DNA of 64,000 bases, from contig NZ_CP119145.1 of the NCBI RefSeq assembly GCF_029167625.1, positions 310,001 through 374,000 of the forward strand, given 5' to 3'. The translations under genes were made by a program, and so were the position numbers. The stretch comes from Streptomyces sp. AM 4-1-1 (GTDB taxonomy: Bacteria; Actinomycetota; Actinomycetes; Streptomycetales; Streptomycetaceae). Below are positions 35,018-42,995 of the stretch, in pieces. Numbering within the stretch: position 1 is the first letter of the stretch; each line of letters begins with the position of its first letter. The notes under the pieces were generated by a model, which worked only from the letters and a program-made list of their open reading frames with translations, was not told the DNA's origin and did not search any database.

Positions 35018-36141
35018 CGGCCCTCCCCCGGCGCGGGCAGGGGGGCGTCGGCGCGTCCGGCCGTGTGGGCCCCGGCCGGCCCGCGCGGCGTCAGCAGGTC
35101 GGCGTAGGGGGCGCAGCCGTGTCGCCGCACCAGCGCCACGGGTCCCTGCTCGACCTGCGCGCGGGCGGCCGTCAGATCGAGGAGAACACCGGCCGGTCCG
35201 GCGGCCACGGCTTCGACGGCCGCCGTGATCCGGGGGTGTTCGCCCAGTGCCCGGCAGCCGGCGCAGTAGCCGTCGGCGGGGACGTCGGGTGCGTGACGTG
35301 CGTACAGATGGCTGGGGCCGACCGTCCTGATCATGCGCAACAGCGGTGACAGGAGGGTGCGTTCGCGGATCTCCGGCCAGGTGTCGTCGGCGATGTGGCC
35401 GAGTCGCAGATGGGCGGGCGCCGGTCTGCGGTCGACCGTGTCCTGGTTGCAGCAGGCGAGGACGGTCCCGTCGAAGGCCACCACCGGCCAGGCCGCCATC
35501 GAGCAGGGCAGTGCCCGCTCGGCGTCGGGCGGCGGCCGGGTGGGGCCGGCCCAGGACGCGGCACGGCCGAACGCCCTGACCTCGTTGACCAGGGAGGGGA
35601 CCCGGCCGTCGAACTCCCGCCGGATGTCGGCCGTGACGTCCGCGAGGTACGGGTCGTCGGGGCCGGTCCCGGCGAGGTGGAAGCTGACCGGGACCCCCGC
35701 GTCGCGCACCTGGCGCACGGCGCGGAACACGTCGGCCCGGTCGATCTCGCGTTCGTGGTGGGCGTCGAGGCTGGCGGAGAAGTGGTCGACGGAGGTGATC
35801 GCGCGCAGGATTCTGTCGGGCACCGTCCGCTGCCGGGCGAAGAACATTCCGCTGAGGAGTGCGGTGCGCGAGCCCGCCGTCCGCGCGAGGGCGCCGAGTT
35901 CGGCGGCCAGCTCCGGCAGCAACAGCGGCTCGCCGCCCGTCAGCATGACCACGTCGGGCCGGGTCTCCGGGGTGAACGAGGCGACGAAGCGGCGCAGTTG
36001 GCCGGGGTCGGGTTCGTCGCGGGTGGACATGCCGGAGGCGGTGGAGCAGTGCGCGCAGCTCAGCGGGCAGCGGCGGGTCAGGCTCAGCAGCAGTCCCGCG
36101 CCGGGAACGGGTCTCAGGCCGATGAGTTCGGCGAGTTCCAC
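35014..36141 (-). CDS. radical SAM protein with SPASM-like C terminus
   Basis: 375-residue radical SAM enzyme. Cys25, Cys29 and Cys32 (CPLSCAHC) form the SAM-binding [4Fe-4S] site, followed by VVMLTGGEPLLLPELA. The C-terminal third has Cys-rich segments PCSMAAW, LACCNQD and GYCAGC, which suit auxiliary clusters of the SPASM type that install C-C, thioether or other crosslinks in peptides. GTG at 36141 is chosen because AAGGAGG lies 8 nt upstream; a GTG at 36192 would add 17 residues. It heads a coupled operon with the HDO enzyme and a 66-residue peptide. It is divergent from the class III lanthipeptide cassette. Confidence 0.88.
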   Translation of the reverse strand: MELAELIGLRPVPGAGLLLSLTRRCPLSCAHCSTASGMSTRDEPDPGQLRRFVASFTPETRPDVVMLTGGEPLLLPELAAELGALARTAGSRTALLSGMFFARQRTVPDRILRAITSVDHFSASLDAHHEREIDRADVFRAVRQVRDAGVPVSFHLAGTGPDDPYLADVTADIRREFDGRVPSLVNEVRAFGRAASWAGPTRPPPDAERALPCSMAAWPVVAFDGTVLACCNQDTVDRRPAPAHLRLGHIADDTWPEIRERTLLSPLLRMIRTVGPSHLYARHAPDVPADGYCAGCRALGEHPRITAAVEAVAAGPAGVLLDLTAARAQVEQGPVALVRRHGCAPYADLLTPRGPAGAHTAGRADAPLPAPGEGR

Positions 36142-36232
36142 GCGGGCCGCCTCCTTCAGGATGTCCGGATGCGCGGCGCGGTCGCCGCGCACGGGGACAG
36201 CGTCCCGGCCGGGGGTTCGGCTCCGGTCAAGG

Positions 36233-36249
36233 ACCGCTTCGGAAGCGGT
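36233..36249. promoter_or_regulatory. 17-bp inverted repeat in the shared RiPP promoter region
   Basis: ACCGCTTC-G-GAAGCGGT is perfectly symmetric and lies 92 bp upstream of the radical SAM start. It suits a dimeric regulator, but which one is not known. A related half-site, CCGCTTCCGG, appears at 36364. Confidence 0.5.
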
Positions 36250-36328
36250 ATGGGCGCAGGCCGGCGGCCCGGGGCGGGTCGTACGGGTGGCTCCCGGCAG
36301 CTGGTTCCGGTCCCGCCCACCCCCGCTG

Positions 36329-36391
36329 AGCTGGCGGTATACCGGGGCCGTACCGGCACCGAGCCGCTTCCGGGGGCGGCGGGCCTAGCTT
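36329..36391 (+). promoter_or_regulatory. candidate SARP box and promoter of the class III precursor
   Basis: TACCGG occurs at 36340-36345 and 36351-36356, exactly 11 bp apart. Weaker matches on the same 11-bp phase are AGCTGG at 36329 and AGCCGC at 36362. SARP activators bind direct repeats with this helical spacing just upstream of a -10 element, and TAGCTT (36386-36391) is such a -10. Transcription would start near 36398, giving a leader of about 100 nt. A SARP gene lies at 41019-42995. The assignment is by pattern only. Confidence 0.4.
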
Positions 36392-36501
36392 TCTGGTCAT
36401 CGGCAGGCAACAGCCCGCCGCTCCCGGACCACCGGGCTTCCCCGCGGAGCCCGTACCGGTCCTGGAGGTGACCGCACCGCTATCAGTGGATGGAGATCAC
36501 C

Positions 36502-36666
36502 ATGGCCGAGAACACGAAGCCCGCCGCCGAGGACAACAACGAGGAGACCCCCGAGGTCGAGGCGCACAGCTCCGTCCTGGACCTCCAGGAGACGGCGGCG
36601 GTCAACGAGCGTGAGCTCGACGGCAGCTGCGTCAGCGTCATCAGCGTCGTCCTGTCGGAGCGCTGA
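36502..36666 (+). CDS. class III lanthipeptide precursor (LanA)
   Basis: 54-residue precursor. The leader is acidic (DNNEETPEVEAH) and contains SVLDLQE, the (I/V)LDLQ recognition motif of LanKC enzymes. The C-terminal core is about GSCVSVISVVLSER. It has four Ser and a single Cys that precedes three of the Ser. That order cannot give a standard Ser-x2-Ser-x3-Cys labionin, where Cys comes last. ATG at 36502 has GGAG 6 nt upstream; the in-frame ATG at 36490 lacks one. The gene is followed by a UUCG hairpin, an exporter and LanKC on the same strand. The precise leader cleavage site is unknown. Confidence 0.85.
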   Translation: MAENTKPAAEDNNEETPEVEAHSSVLDLQETAAVNERELDGSCVSVISVVLSER

Positions 36667-36695
36667 TCCGGGGACCGAGTCCTGACCAGCGGCAC

Positions 36696-36715
36696 GGGGG
36701 CGGTTCGCCGCCCCC
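36696..36715 (+). terminator. UUCG-loop attenuator after the precursor gene
   Basis: GGGGGCGG-TTCG-CCGCCCCC is a perfect 8-bp stem closed by the stable UUCG tetraloop, 30 bp past the precursor stop. It lies inside the cassette, so it probably works as an attenuator that makes precursor mRNA more abundant than the exporter and synthetase mRNA. It could also protect the precursor mRNA 3' end. Confidence 0.75.
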
Positions 36716-36810
36716 GGCCGTCGGCGGCTCGTCGTCAGCCATGGGGCGGCTCCTCGCGGGGCCGCCCCGCCGCGTTTCCCTTCGGCCGGTCGCGCGGCCG
36801 GCCCGTTTCC

Positions 36811-38094
36811 ATGGCACCGGGAGGGCCGTTGAAAGCCTCTTCGCTCCGAAGCAACAGGGATTTCCGTCTGCTCTGGATCAGCGGTCTGTTCGCCACGCTG
36901 GGCATCCAGATGTCCGCCCTCGCCCTGCCCCTGCTGGTACTGCGGGAGACCGGATCGGCCGTGCAGGCGGGCGCCATCGGCACGGTGTCCGTCGGAGCCC
37001 TGCTGTTCACCATGCTCCCCGGTGGTGTGCTGGCCGACCGGGTGGAGCGCAGACGGCTGATGCGGCTGTGCGACGTGGGCAGTCTGCTCGCGGTCACCTC
37101 CCTGGTGGTTGCGGTACTGAACGGAGGGGTGCCGCTGGTGCTCGTCCTGCTCGTCGCGGGCGCGGGCGCGGTGCTCAACAGTGTGTACGGGCCCGCCGCG
37201 TTCGGGCTGATGCGGACCGTGGTGTCCGCCGAGCACATGGGTACGGCCACCGCCAGGCTCCAGGCCAGGACCTCCACGGCCCGGCTGGTGGGTCCGCTCG
37301 TCGGCGGCGCCCTCTTCGCCTGGCACTCCGTGCTGCCGTTCCTGGCGGAGGCCGTCGGACTGCTGATCTCGACGGCATGTGTCGCGCTGGTGCGGACCCG
37401 TTCGAAGGCGGAGAAGCGGGCCGGTTCGGTGTTCAGCCGGAAGGAGCTGACCGCCGGACTGACGTTCCTCTGGTCCCTGCCCTATCTCCGTACCGTGCTG
37501 CTGGTCTTCGGCCTCGGGATGAACTTCGCCTTCGGCGCGATGATGTTCACCACGCTGGCGGTGTTCTCCGACAGCGGCCAGTCGGGTCTCGGTGGCGGGG
37601 TCGTCGTCACCTGCACCTCGGCGGGCGCGCTGCTCGGCGCCCTGATCGCACCGAAGCTGCGTCCGGAGGACCACAGTTGGGCGCTGATCGTCGCCACGTG
37701 CTGGGGCTGTGTGCTGACCGCGGGGCTGCTGGCGTGGATTCGGCAGCCGTTGGCGGCCGGGCTGCTGTGCGCCGCGTGCATGTGTCTGGCGACCGTGGCC
37801 AGCATCGGTTTTCTCTCCACCATGCTGGTCGTCACCCCGAACGACCGTGTCGGCAGGGTGCAGAGCGCCGCGAGCTTCCTGTCCACCCTCGTCCAGCCGT
37901 TCGGCCCGCTGGTGGGCGGGGTGCTGCTCGGCGCGTTGGGCGCCGTCGGCGCGTACGGGGTGCTGGGAGGCGTCCTGGCGCTGTCCGCCGCCGTGATCAC
38001 CCTGACCCCCTCGGTACGCCGCGGCCCGGCCCCCGGGGCGGACGGCGGGACGGTGCTGCCGGGAGCGGCGCCCGCTGCCGCCGCCCGGCCCTGA
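36811..38094 (+). CDS. MFS transporter, likely lanthipeptide exporter
   Basis: 427-residue major facilitator with about 12 helices. It begins NRDFRLLWISGLFATLGIQMSALALPLLVL and has the loop 2-3 signature MLPGGVLADRVERRRLMRLCD (the G-x3-D-R/K-x-G-R-R type). Located between the class III precursor and its synthetase on the same strand, it probably exports the product; that is inferred from context. ATG at 36811 has no clear Shine-Dalgarno, and TTG at 36829 with GGGAGG upstream is an equally good start. Confidence 0.82.
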   Translation: MAPGGPLKASSLRSNRDFRLLWISGLFATLGIQMSALALPLLVLRETGSAVQAGAIGTVSVGALLFTMLPGGVLADRVERRRLMRLCDVGSLLAVTSLVVAVLNGGVPLVLVLLVAGAGAVLNSVYGPAAFGLMRTVVSAEHMGTATARLQARTSTARLVGPLVGGALFAWHSVLPFLAEAVGLLISTACVALVRTRSKAEKRAGSVFSRKELTAGLTFLWSLPYLRTVLLVFGLGMNFAFGAMMFTTLAVFSDSGQSGLGGGVVVTCTSAGALLGALIAPKLRPEDHSWALIVATCWGCVLTAGLLAWIRQPLAAGLLCAACMCLATVASIGFLSTMLVVTPNDRVGRVQSAASFLSTLVQPFGPLVGGVLLGALGAVGAYGVLGGVLALSAAVITLTPSVRRGPAPGADGGTVLPGAAPAAAARP

Positions 38095-38159
38095 CCCCCG
38101 ACCGGACCACGACGGCGGTACCGGGCCGGCGCCCGCACACATTCACCAGGAGTCGTGTC

Positions 38160-40751
38160 ATGCCCAGCGTCCAGAGGACCCAGCTGTTCTGCGTCGCCGA
38201 CCCGGTGTACTACGAGACACCGGAACGGCTGCCCGATCACGACACCCGGTACGGCCTCGACCGGTCCGAACCGCCGCCCGGCTGGCGCCGCGACGCGAAC
38301 GGGCTGTGGACGTCGATGCGCCCGCACGGGACCCAACCGGCCGAGCAGGGCTGGAAGATCCATGTCTCCACGGTCCCCGCCGAGGCGGCCCGGACCCTCG
38401 ACGACACGGCGCGGATCTGTCTGGCGCACGGGGTGATCTTCAAGTTCCTGCGCAGCGAACGGGCACTGGCACTGATGTCCGGCAAGTACATGGCGCGGGG
38501 CGGCAGCGGCAAGTTCATCACGGTCTACCCACCGGACGAGGAGACCTTCCTGCTGGTGCTCGCCGAGCTGGTGGAGGCGCTGGACGGACGCCGCGGACCG
38601 TACATCCTCAGCGACCTGAGGATCGGACGGGCACCGGTGTACGTCCGTTACGGGGCGTTCGTCGAGCGCTGGTGCCGGGACGCGGACGGCAACACCGTGC
38701 ACGCCCTGCGGCATCCGTCCGGCGCACTGGTGCCCGACACCCGGGAGGTCGTCTTCCGGACGCCGGACTGGGTGACGCCGCCCGACGAGCTGCGCCCGCA
38801 TCTGGCCGCCCGCGCGGCGGCCGGGGACGACGGATTCCCGTACCGCGTCCGCGAGGCGCTCCAGTTCTCCAACGCGGGCGGCATCTATCTGGCGGAGCAC
38901 CGCGACACGGGTGAACGGGTGGTGCTCCGCGAGGCGAGGCCGCACAGCGGTCTGGACGCGGCGGGCGACGACGCGGTGACGCGGCTGCACCGGGAGCACC
39001 GGGCGCTGCGCCGGCTGGCGGGGCTCGACTGCGTACCGAAGGTGTACGGGGTGCGTGAGGTCTGGGAGCACCACTTCCTGATCGAGGAGCACATCGAGGG
39101 CAACTCCCTGCTGGAGGAGGTCGTCACCCGCCACGCACTGGCGCACGGCGGCCGCTCACCGGCGGAGCTCGCCGCGTACGCGGCGTGGGCGGAGGGCATC
39201 GCGGACGCCCTCGGCAAGGCGGTCGCATCGGTGCACGAACGGGGTCTGCGCTTCGGCGATCTGCACCCGTCGAACGTCATCGTCCGCCCCGACGGGTCCG
39301 TCGTGCTGATCGACTTCGAGTACGCCACCGACCTCGACGATCCGCACACCCCGGTGGCCGGGGCTCCCGGTCTGCAGGCGCCGCCCGGCACCACGGGCGC
39401 GGAGGTCGACCACCACGCGCTCTGGGCGACCTGGCTGAACATGCTGATGCCGCTGCTGGAGATGGCCGAGCGGGACCCCGGCAAGGTGACGACGATCGAG
39501 ACCTGGGCCCGGCGGCGGTTCGGGCTCGGCCCTGACGCCGGGCCGCCCAGGCCCGTCGCGTTCCGCCGCCCGCCGACCGGTTCCGGCGAGCAGCGGGTGC
39601 GGGAGCTGTTCGGCGCGGGCGCCTTCGACTGGCCGACGGTCCGTGACCTTCTGGTGGCCGGGGTGCACGCGGGGGCGACGCCCGAGCGCCGCGACCGGCT
39701 GTTCGCCGGAGATCCCGACGGATTCGACACGGGCGGTACGAGCGCGGCGCACGGCGCCGCCGGGGTGCTGTACGCCCTGCACCGGGTGGGGGCGCGCGTC
39801 CCCGAGGCGTATGTCGAGTGGCTGGCCGGGGCGGCGCGCCGCAACGGCCGGGCGGCGTCGGGCGGGCTCTTCGACGGTCTGCCGGGGGTGGCCGTGGTAC
39901 TGGCCGCGCTGGGGCGCCGCGAGGACGCGTACGAACTGATGGAACGCGCGGCGGCGGCGCCGCACGGCTCGGGCGCCGATCTGTTCTCGGGACTCGCGGG
40001 CGTCGCACTGGCCCGGACGCGGCTCGCGGTGTCCGGGGACGGCGCGCCGGACACCGGCCTGCTCGACGCCGCTCTGCGCGACGCCCGGGAGCTCGACGCG
40101 CTGGTGCGCGGTGACCGGGCCACGGGGCTGGCCGCGCCCCCGTCGGCGGGACTGCTGTACGGGCTGAGCGGCGCCGCCCTGCTCCAGCTGCGGCTGTACG
40201 AGCTGACCGGGGAGGAGTGGCTGCTGCGGGCGGCGGAGGCGGCGATCGACCGGGAGTCGGGGCACTGTGTCGACATGCCCGGAGGTTCGGTGCAGGTGAG
40301 GGACGGCCGGCGCCATCTGCTCTATCTGGACCAGGGCAGTTCGGGTGTCGCGCTGGTGGCGCGGGAGCATCCGGCCCGCTGGGGCATCCCGGGACAGCGG
40401 AAATTCCTCTCCGATGTCCGGCGTGGGTGCGTACTGGAGTTCGTCCGTGAACCCGGTCTGTTCCGGGGCCGGGCCGGGCTGATCGCGGCCGGACACCGGC
40501 TGGGTGGTCCGGAGCTCCGCCCGGACGTCCTCGACTCGGTACGCAATCTGTCCTGGCACCTGGTGGCGCGGAACGGCGCCCTCCATGTGCCGGGAGCGGG
40601 CCTGCGGCGGTACTCCACCGATCTCGCGACCGGGTCGGCCGGTGTGCTGCTGGCCCTGCACTCGGTGTTCGGAACTCCTGAACCCCCCGCCGACGGGCGG
40701 GGCCGCACACGTGGTGCGGTGGGCCTGCTGGATCTGCTCACACTGGGCTGA
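38160..40751 (+). CDS. lanKC: class III lanthionine synthetase LanKC
   Basis: 863-residue trifunctional enzyme. The N-terminal lyase domain (to about 200) includes GKFITVYPPDEETFLLVLAELVEALDG. A Ser/Thr kinase-like domain (about 225-480) has the catalytic loop LRFGDLHPSNVIVRPDG and metal-binding DFE in VVLIDFEYAT. The C-terminal LanC-like domain (about 520-863) keeps the Gly-rich toroid repeats (GLFDGLPGVAVVL, GLLYGLSGAALL, DQGSSGVALV) but lacks the Cys-Cys-His zinc ligands. That marks class III rather than class IV. It should phosphorylate and eliminate Ser residues of the precursor at 36502 and allow cyclisation with its Cys. ATG at 38160 follows AGGAG. Confidence 0.92.
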   Translation: MPSVQRTQLFCVADPVYYETPERLPDHDTRYGLDRSEPPPGWRRDANGLWTSMRPHGTQPAEQGWKIHVSTVPAEAARTLDDTARICLAHGVIFKFLRSERALALMSGKYMARGGSGKFITVYPPDEETFLLVLAELVEALDGRRGPYILSDLRIGRAPVYVRYGAFVERWCRDADGNTVHALRHPSGALVPDTREVVFRTPDWVTPPDELRPHLAARAAAGDDGFPYRVREALQFSNAGGIYLAEHRDTGERVVLREARPHSGLDAAGDDAVTRLHREHRALRRLAGLDCVPKVYGVREVWEHHFLIEEHIEGNSLLEEVVTRHALAHGGRSPAELAAYAAWAEGIADALGKAVASVHERGLRFGDLHPSNVIVRPDGSVVLIDFEYATDLDDPHTPVAGAPGLQAPPGTTGAEVDHHALWATWLNMLMPLLEMAERDPGKVTTIETWARRRFGLGPDAGPPRPVAFRRPPTGSGEQRVRELFGAGAFDWPTVRDLLVAGVHAGATPERRDRLFAGDPDGFDTGGTSAAHGAAGVLYALHRVGARVPEAYVEWLAGAARRNGRAASGGLFDGLPGVAVVLAALGRREDAYELMERAAAAPHGSGADLFSGLAGVALARTRLAVSGDGAPDTGLLDAALRDARELDALVRGDRATGLAAPPSAGLLYGLSGAALLQLRLYELTGEEWLLRAAEAAIDRESGHCVDMPGGSVQVRDGRRHLLYLDQGSSGVALVAREHPARWGIPGQRKFLSDVRRGCVLEFVREPGLFRGRAGLIAAGHRLGGPELRPDVLDSVRNLSWHLVARNGALHVPGAGLRRYSTDLATGSAGVLLALHSVFGTPEPPADGRGRTRGAVGLLDLLTLG

Positions 40752-40803
40752 TCACGGGCCGACCGGCACAACGGTCCCGGACCAGGAACCGGGACCGGTA
40801 CCC

Positions 40804-40843
40804 GACCCGGCCGACGGGTGGTCAGGCACCCGTCGGCCGGGTC
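40804..40843. terminator. strong bidirectional terminator, 17-bp perfect stem
   Basis: GACCCGGCCGACGGGTG (40804-40820) is the exact reverse complement of CACCCGTCGGCCGGGTC (40827-40843), with the 6-nt loop GTCAGG. It lies between the convergent LanKC gene (stop at 40751) and SARP gene (stop at 41019), so it can end transcription from both sides. Confidence 0.85.
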
Positions 40844-41018
40844 CCGTCGCGCTCGGCGGCCGATCGGCGAATGACCGATCGACGAGTGGCCGACGGGTGA
40901 CGAACGGCGGGCGGGCACGGTGACCGGGCCCGCCCGCCGACCGGACCGGGCCTGTGCGAAGGCCCCTCCCCCGTGCCCTTCGCGCATCCCCCTACTCGTC
41001 CTGTTCCCGTGCCCGTTC

Positions 41019-42995
41019 CTACTCCCGTTCCTGTTCCCGGGCGTGCAGACAGGTCAGCCGGGGAAGCGCGTAGAGCGCGGCGTGCGCGGTCACCTCACCC
41101 GCCGGGGAGGTGACCGCTCCGGCGTCGATCAGCGCCTCCACCGCACGCAGCGCGGCCCGTTCGGGGCAGCCGAGCGCCGCCTCCGCCTCCGGCAGGGTGA
41201 ACAGCGCCTCACGCGGCAGCTCCGCCAGCCGGCCGAGGGTACGCCTGCCCTCCTCCGTCAGATCCCGCCAGCCGGAGTCGAGCCGGGCCCGTACGGACAC
41301 GTCGCCCGCGATCAGCTCGTCCAGGGCGGCGGCCGGGTCGGCCAGCCGGGCCGCGTACTCGCCCAGTGGCAGATGCCTCAGCACGGCCAGCCGCATCCCG
41401 CTCACCCGTACCGCCAGGGGAAGCAGTCCGCAGGCGTCGCCGATCCGCAGCGCGGCGGCCCGGTCGGTGTGGACGCGGCCGGGTCCGACGATCCGGCTCA
41501 GCAGTTCCAGCGCCTCGGCCGGGCGGAACGGCGGTACGGAGACTCGGCGCACCGCCGCCAGTCCGGCCAACTGGCCCCGGGCGCACACCACGACGGAGCT
41601 ACGGCCCGTGCCGGGCAGCAGGTCGCGCACCGCGCTCTCCCCCGGGGCGTCGTCCAGCACCACCAGGGCCTCGCGCCCGGCCAGCCACGAACGCCAGGCC
41701 GCGGACGCGGACGCCGGATCGTCGTGCGCCGGATGTCCCGTCAGCCGGGCCAGTTCCGCGAGCAGGTCGGTGCGCGGGCGCGGCACCCCTTCGTCGGTGC
41801 GCATCCGTACCAGCAGCCGTCCGTCCGGGAAACGGTCGCCGAGCAGGTGGGCGGCCCGGACGGCCAGCGCCGTCTTGCCGACGCCCGCGGGCCCCGACAG
41901 CACCACCGCCTCGCCGTCGGCGGAGCCCAGCACGTCGAGCAGTTCGCGCAGCTCCTCCGTCCGGCCGGTGAAGTCCGCGGTGTCGGCGGGCAGCAGTGTG
42001 CGGGTCGCCGGAGCGGCGGGCCGGGCCCCAGCCGCGCGCCCCGCCGGCGCGGGGCGCCCCTTGGTGAGGATCGACCGGTACAGCGCGGCCAGGGCCGGGC
42101 TCGGTTCCAGTCCCAGCTCCCTGGCCAGCAACTGCCGGTGCCTGTCGTAGACGGCCAGCGCCTCGGCCTGCCGGCCGGACAGGTGCAGGGCGTTCATCCG
42201 CGCCGCCTGAAGGCGTTCGCGCAGGGGGTGTTGTTCGGCCAGTTCGGAGATTCCCTCCGTCACCGCTGTGGCGTTGCCCAATTCGATCTCGGTCTCGGCC
42301 CAGTCCTCGTACACCCCGAGACATCGGGCCTCCAGCCGTTCCGCCTCCGCCTCGATCTCCGGCGAGTGGCGAAGGCCCCGCAGCGGCGGCCCCTGCCACA
42401 GGTCGAGTGCCTGGCGGAGCAGCCCGGCGGCGGGGGCGAGGGCGCCGTTGCCCGCGGCCTCCCGGCCCTCTCGGGCCAGGGACCGGAAGCGCAGGGTGTC
42501 CAGCTCGGGTTCCGCGACGCGCAGCACATAGCCGCCGCAGTCGTGGACGAGCCGGTCACGGCCCCCGGGGCCGAACAGGGCGCGCACGGAACTGATGTAG
42601 ACCTGGAGGTTCTTGCGCGCGGTGCGGGGCGGCTCCTCCGGCCACACGGCGTCGGTGAGCACGTCGACGGGGACAGGGGTGTTGGGCCGGCTCAGCAACA
42701 CGGCGAGCACCAGCCGCTGTTTGAGCGGTCCGAGCGCGATCGGCCGTCCGCCGGTCTCGCCGGACAGGGACCCGAGGAGGGAGAACCGTACAGCGCCGCC
42801 GAGCACCGCGCCGCCGGACGTCGCGCCGGTGCGTGCCGGGCCGATGAGTGACCTCTCGGTGCGTGACACATCGACGGGCGCCCGGCCGGTGAGCGCCGTG
42901 CCCGTCGACGGCGCGGCGGCCGGCGCGGGGCCGGACGGCCGGGGGCGGCGGTACGTGGCGGCGGGCGCGGGGCCTGCGGAACGTGTCACGGTCAT
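41019..42995 (-). CDS. AfsR/SARP family transcriptional activator
   Basis: 658-residue pathway activator. The winged-helix DNA-binding domain (about 68-150) includes LGPLKQRLVLAVLLSRPN and ARKNLQVYISSVRALFG. The BTAD (about 160-310) runs from LDTLRFRSLAREGREA to SGRQAEALAVYDRHRQLLARELGLEPSPALAALYRSIL. An NB-ARC ATPase follows (about 350-600), Walker A GPAGVGKTALAVRAA. The C-terminal part is short, with no TPR array. SARPs bind 11-bp-spaced direct repeats next to -10 boxes to activate biosynthetic genes. ATG at 42995 has GGAGG 7 nt upstream. It is the last gene of the LanM block and convergent with LanKC. Confidence 0.88.
   Translation of the reverse strand: MTVTRSAGPAPAATYRRPRPSGPAPAAAPSTGTALTGRAPVDVSRTERSLIGPARTGATSGGAVLGGAVRFSLLGSLSGETGGRPIALGPLKQRLVLAVLLSRPNTPVPVDVLTDAVWPEEPPRTARKNLQVYISSVRALFGPGGRDRLVHDCGGYVLRVAEPELDTLRFRSLAREGREAAGNGALAPAAGLLRQALDLWQGPPLRGLRHSPEIEAEAERLEARCLGVYEDWAETEIELGNATAVTEGISELAEQHPLRERLQAARMNALHLSGRQAEALAVYDRHRQLLARELGLEPSPALAALYRSILTKGRPAPAGRAAGARPAAPATRTLLPADTADFTGRTEELRELLDVLGSADGEAVVLSGPAGVGKTALAVRAAHLLGDRFPDGRLLVRMRTDEGVPRPRTDLLAELARLTGHPAHDDPASASAAWRSWLAGREALVVLDDAPGESAVRDLLPGTGRSSVVVCARGQLAGLAAVRRVSVPPFRPAEALELLSRIVGPGRVHTDRAAALRIGDACGLLPLAVRVSGMRLAVLRHLPLGEYAARLADPAAALDELIAGDVSVRARLDSGWRDLTEEGRRTLGRLAELPREALFTLPEAEAALGCPERAALRAVEALIDAGAVTSPAGEVTAHAALYALPRLTCLHAREQERE

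Larger units (their letters stand above)
36142..36501. other. divergent regulatory region between two RiPP systems
   Basis: 360-bp gene-free region between the radical SAM operon (minus) and the lanthipeptide precursor (plus). It holds a perfect 17-bp inverted repeat (36233-36249), an 11-bp-spaced direct repeat array and a -10-like TAGCTT (36386-36391). These are described as separate entries. No small open frame with a Shine-Dalgarno sequence was found in it. Confidence 0.6.

Noticed and set aside
36741..38159. N-terminal extension of LanKC (frame open from 36741)
   Set aside because: The extension runs antisense-like through the MFS gene in another frame and is Arg/Gly-rich. ATG 38160 has AGGAG and gives a normal LanKC length.
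39200..40751. class IV (LanL) assignment of the synthetase
   Set aside because: The cyclase domain lacks the Cys-Cys-His zinc ligands, which fits class III LanKC.
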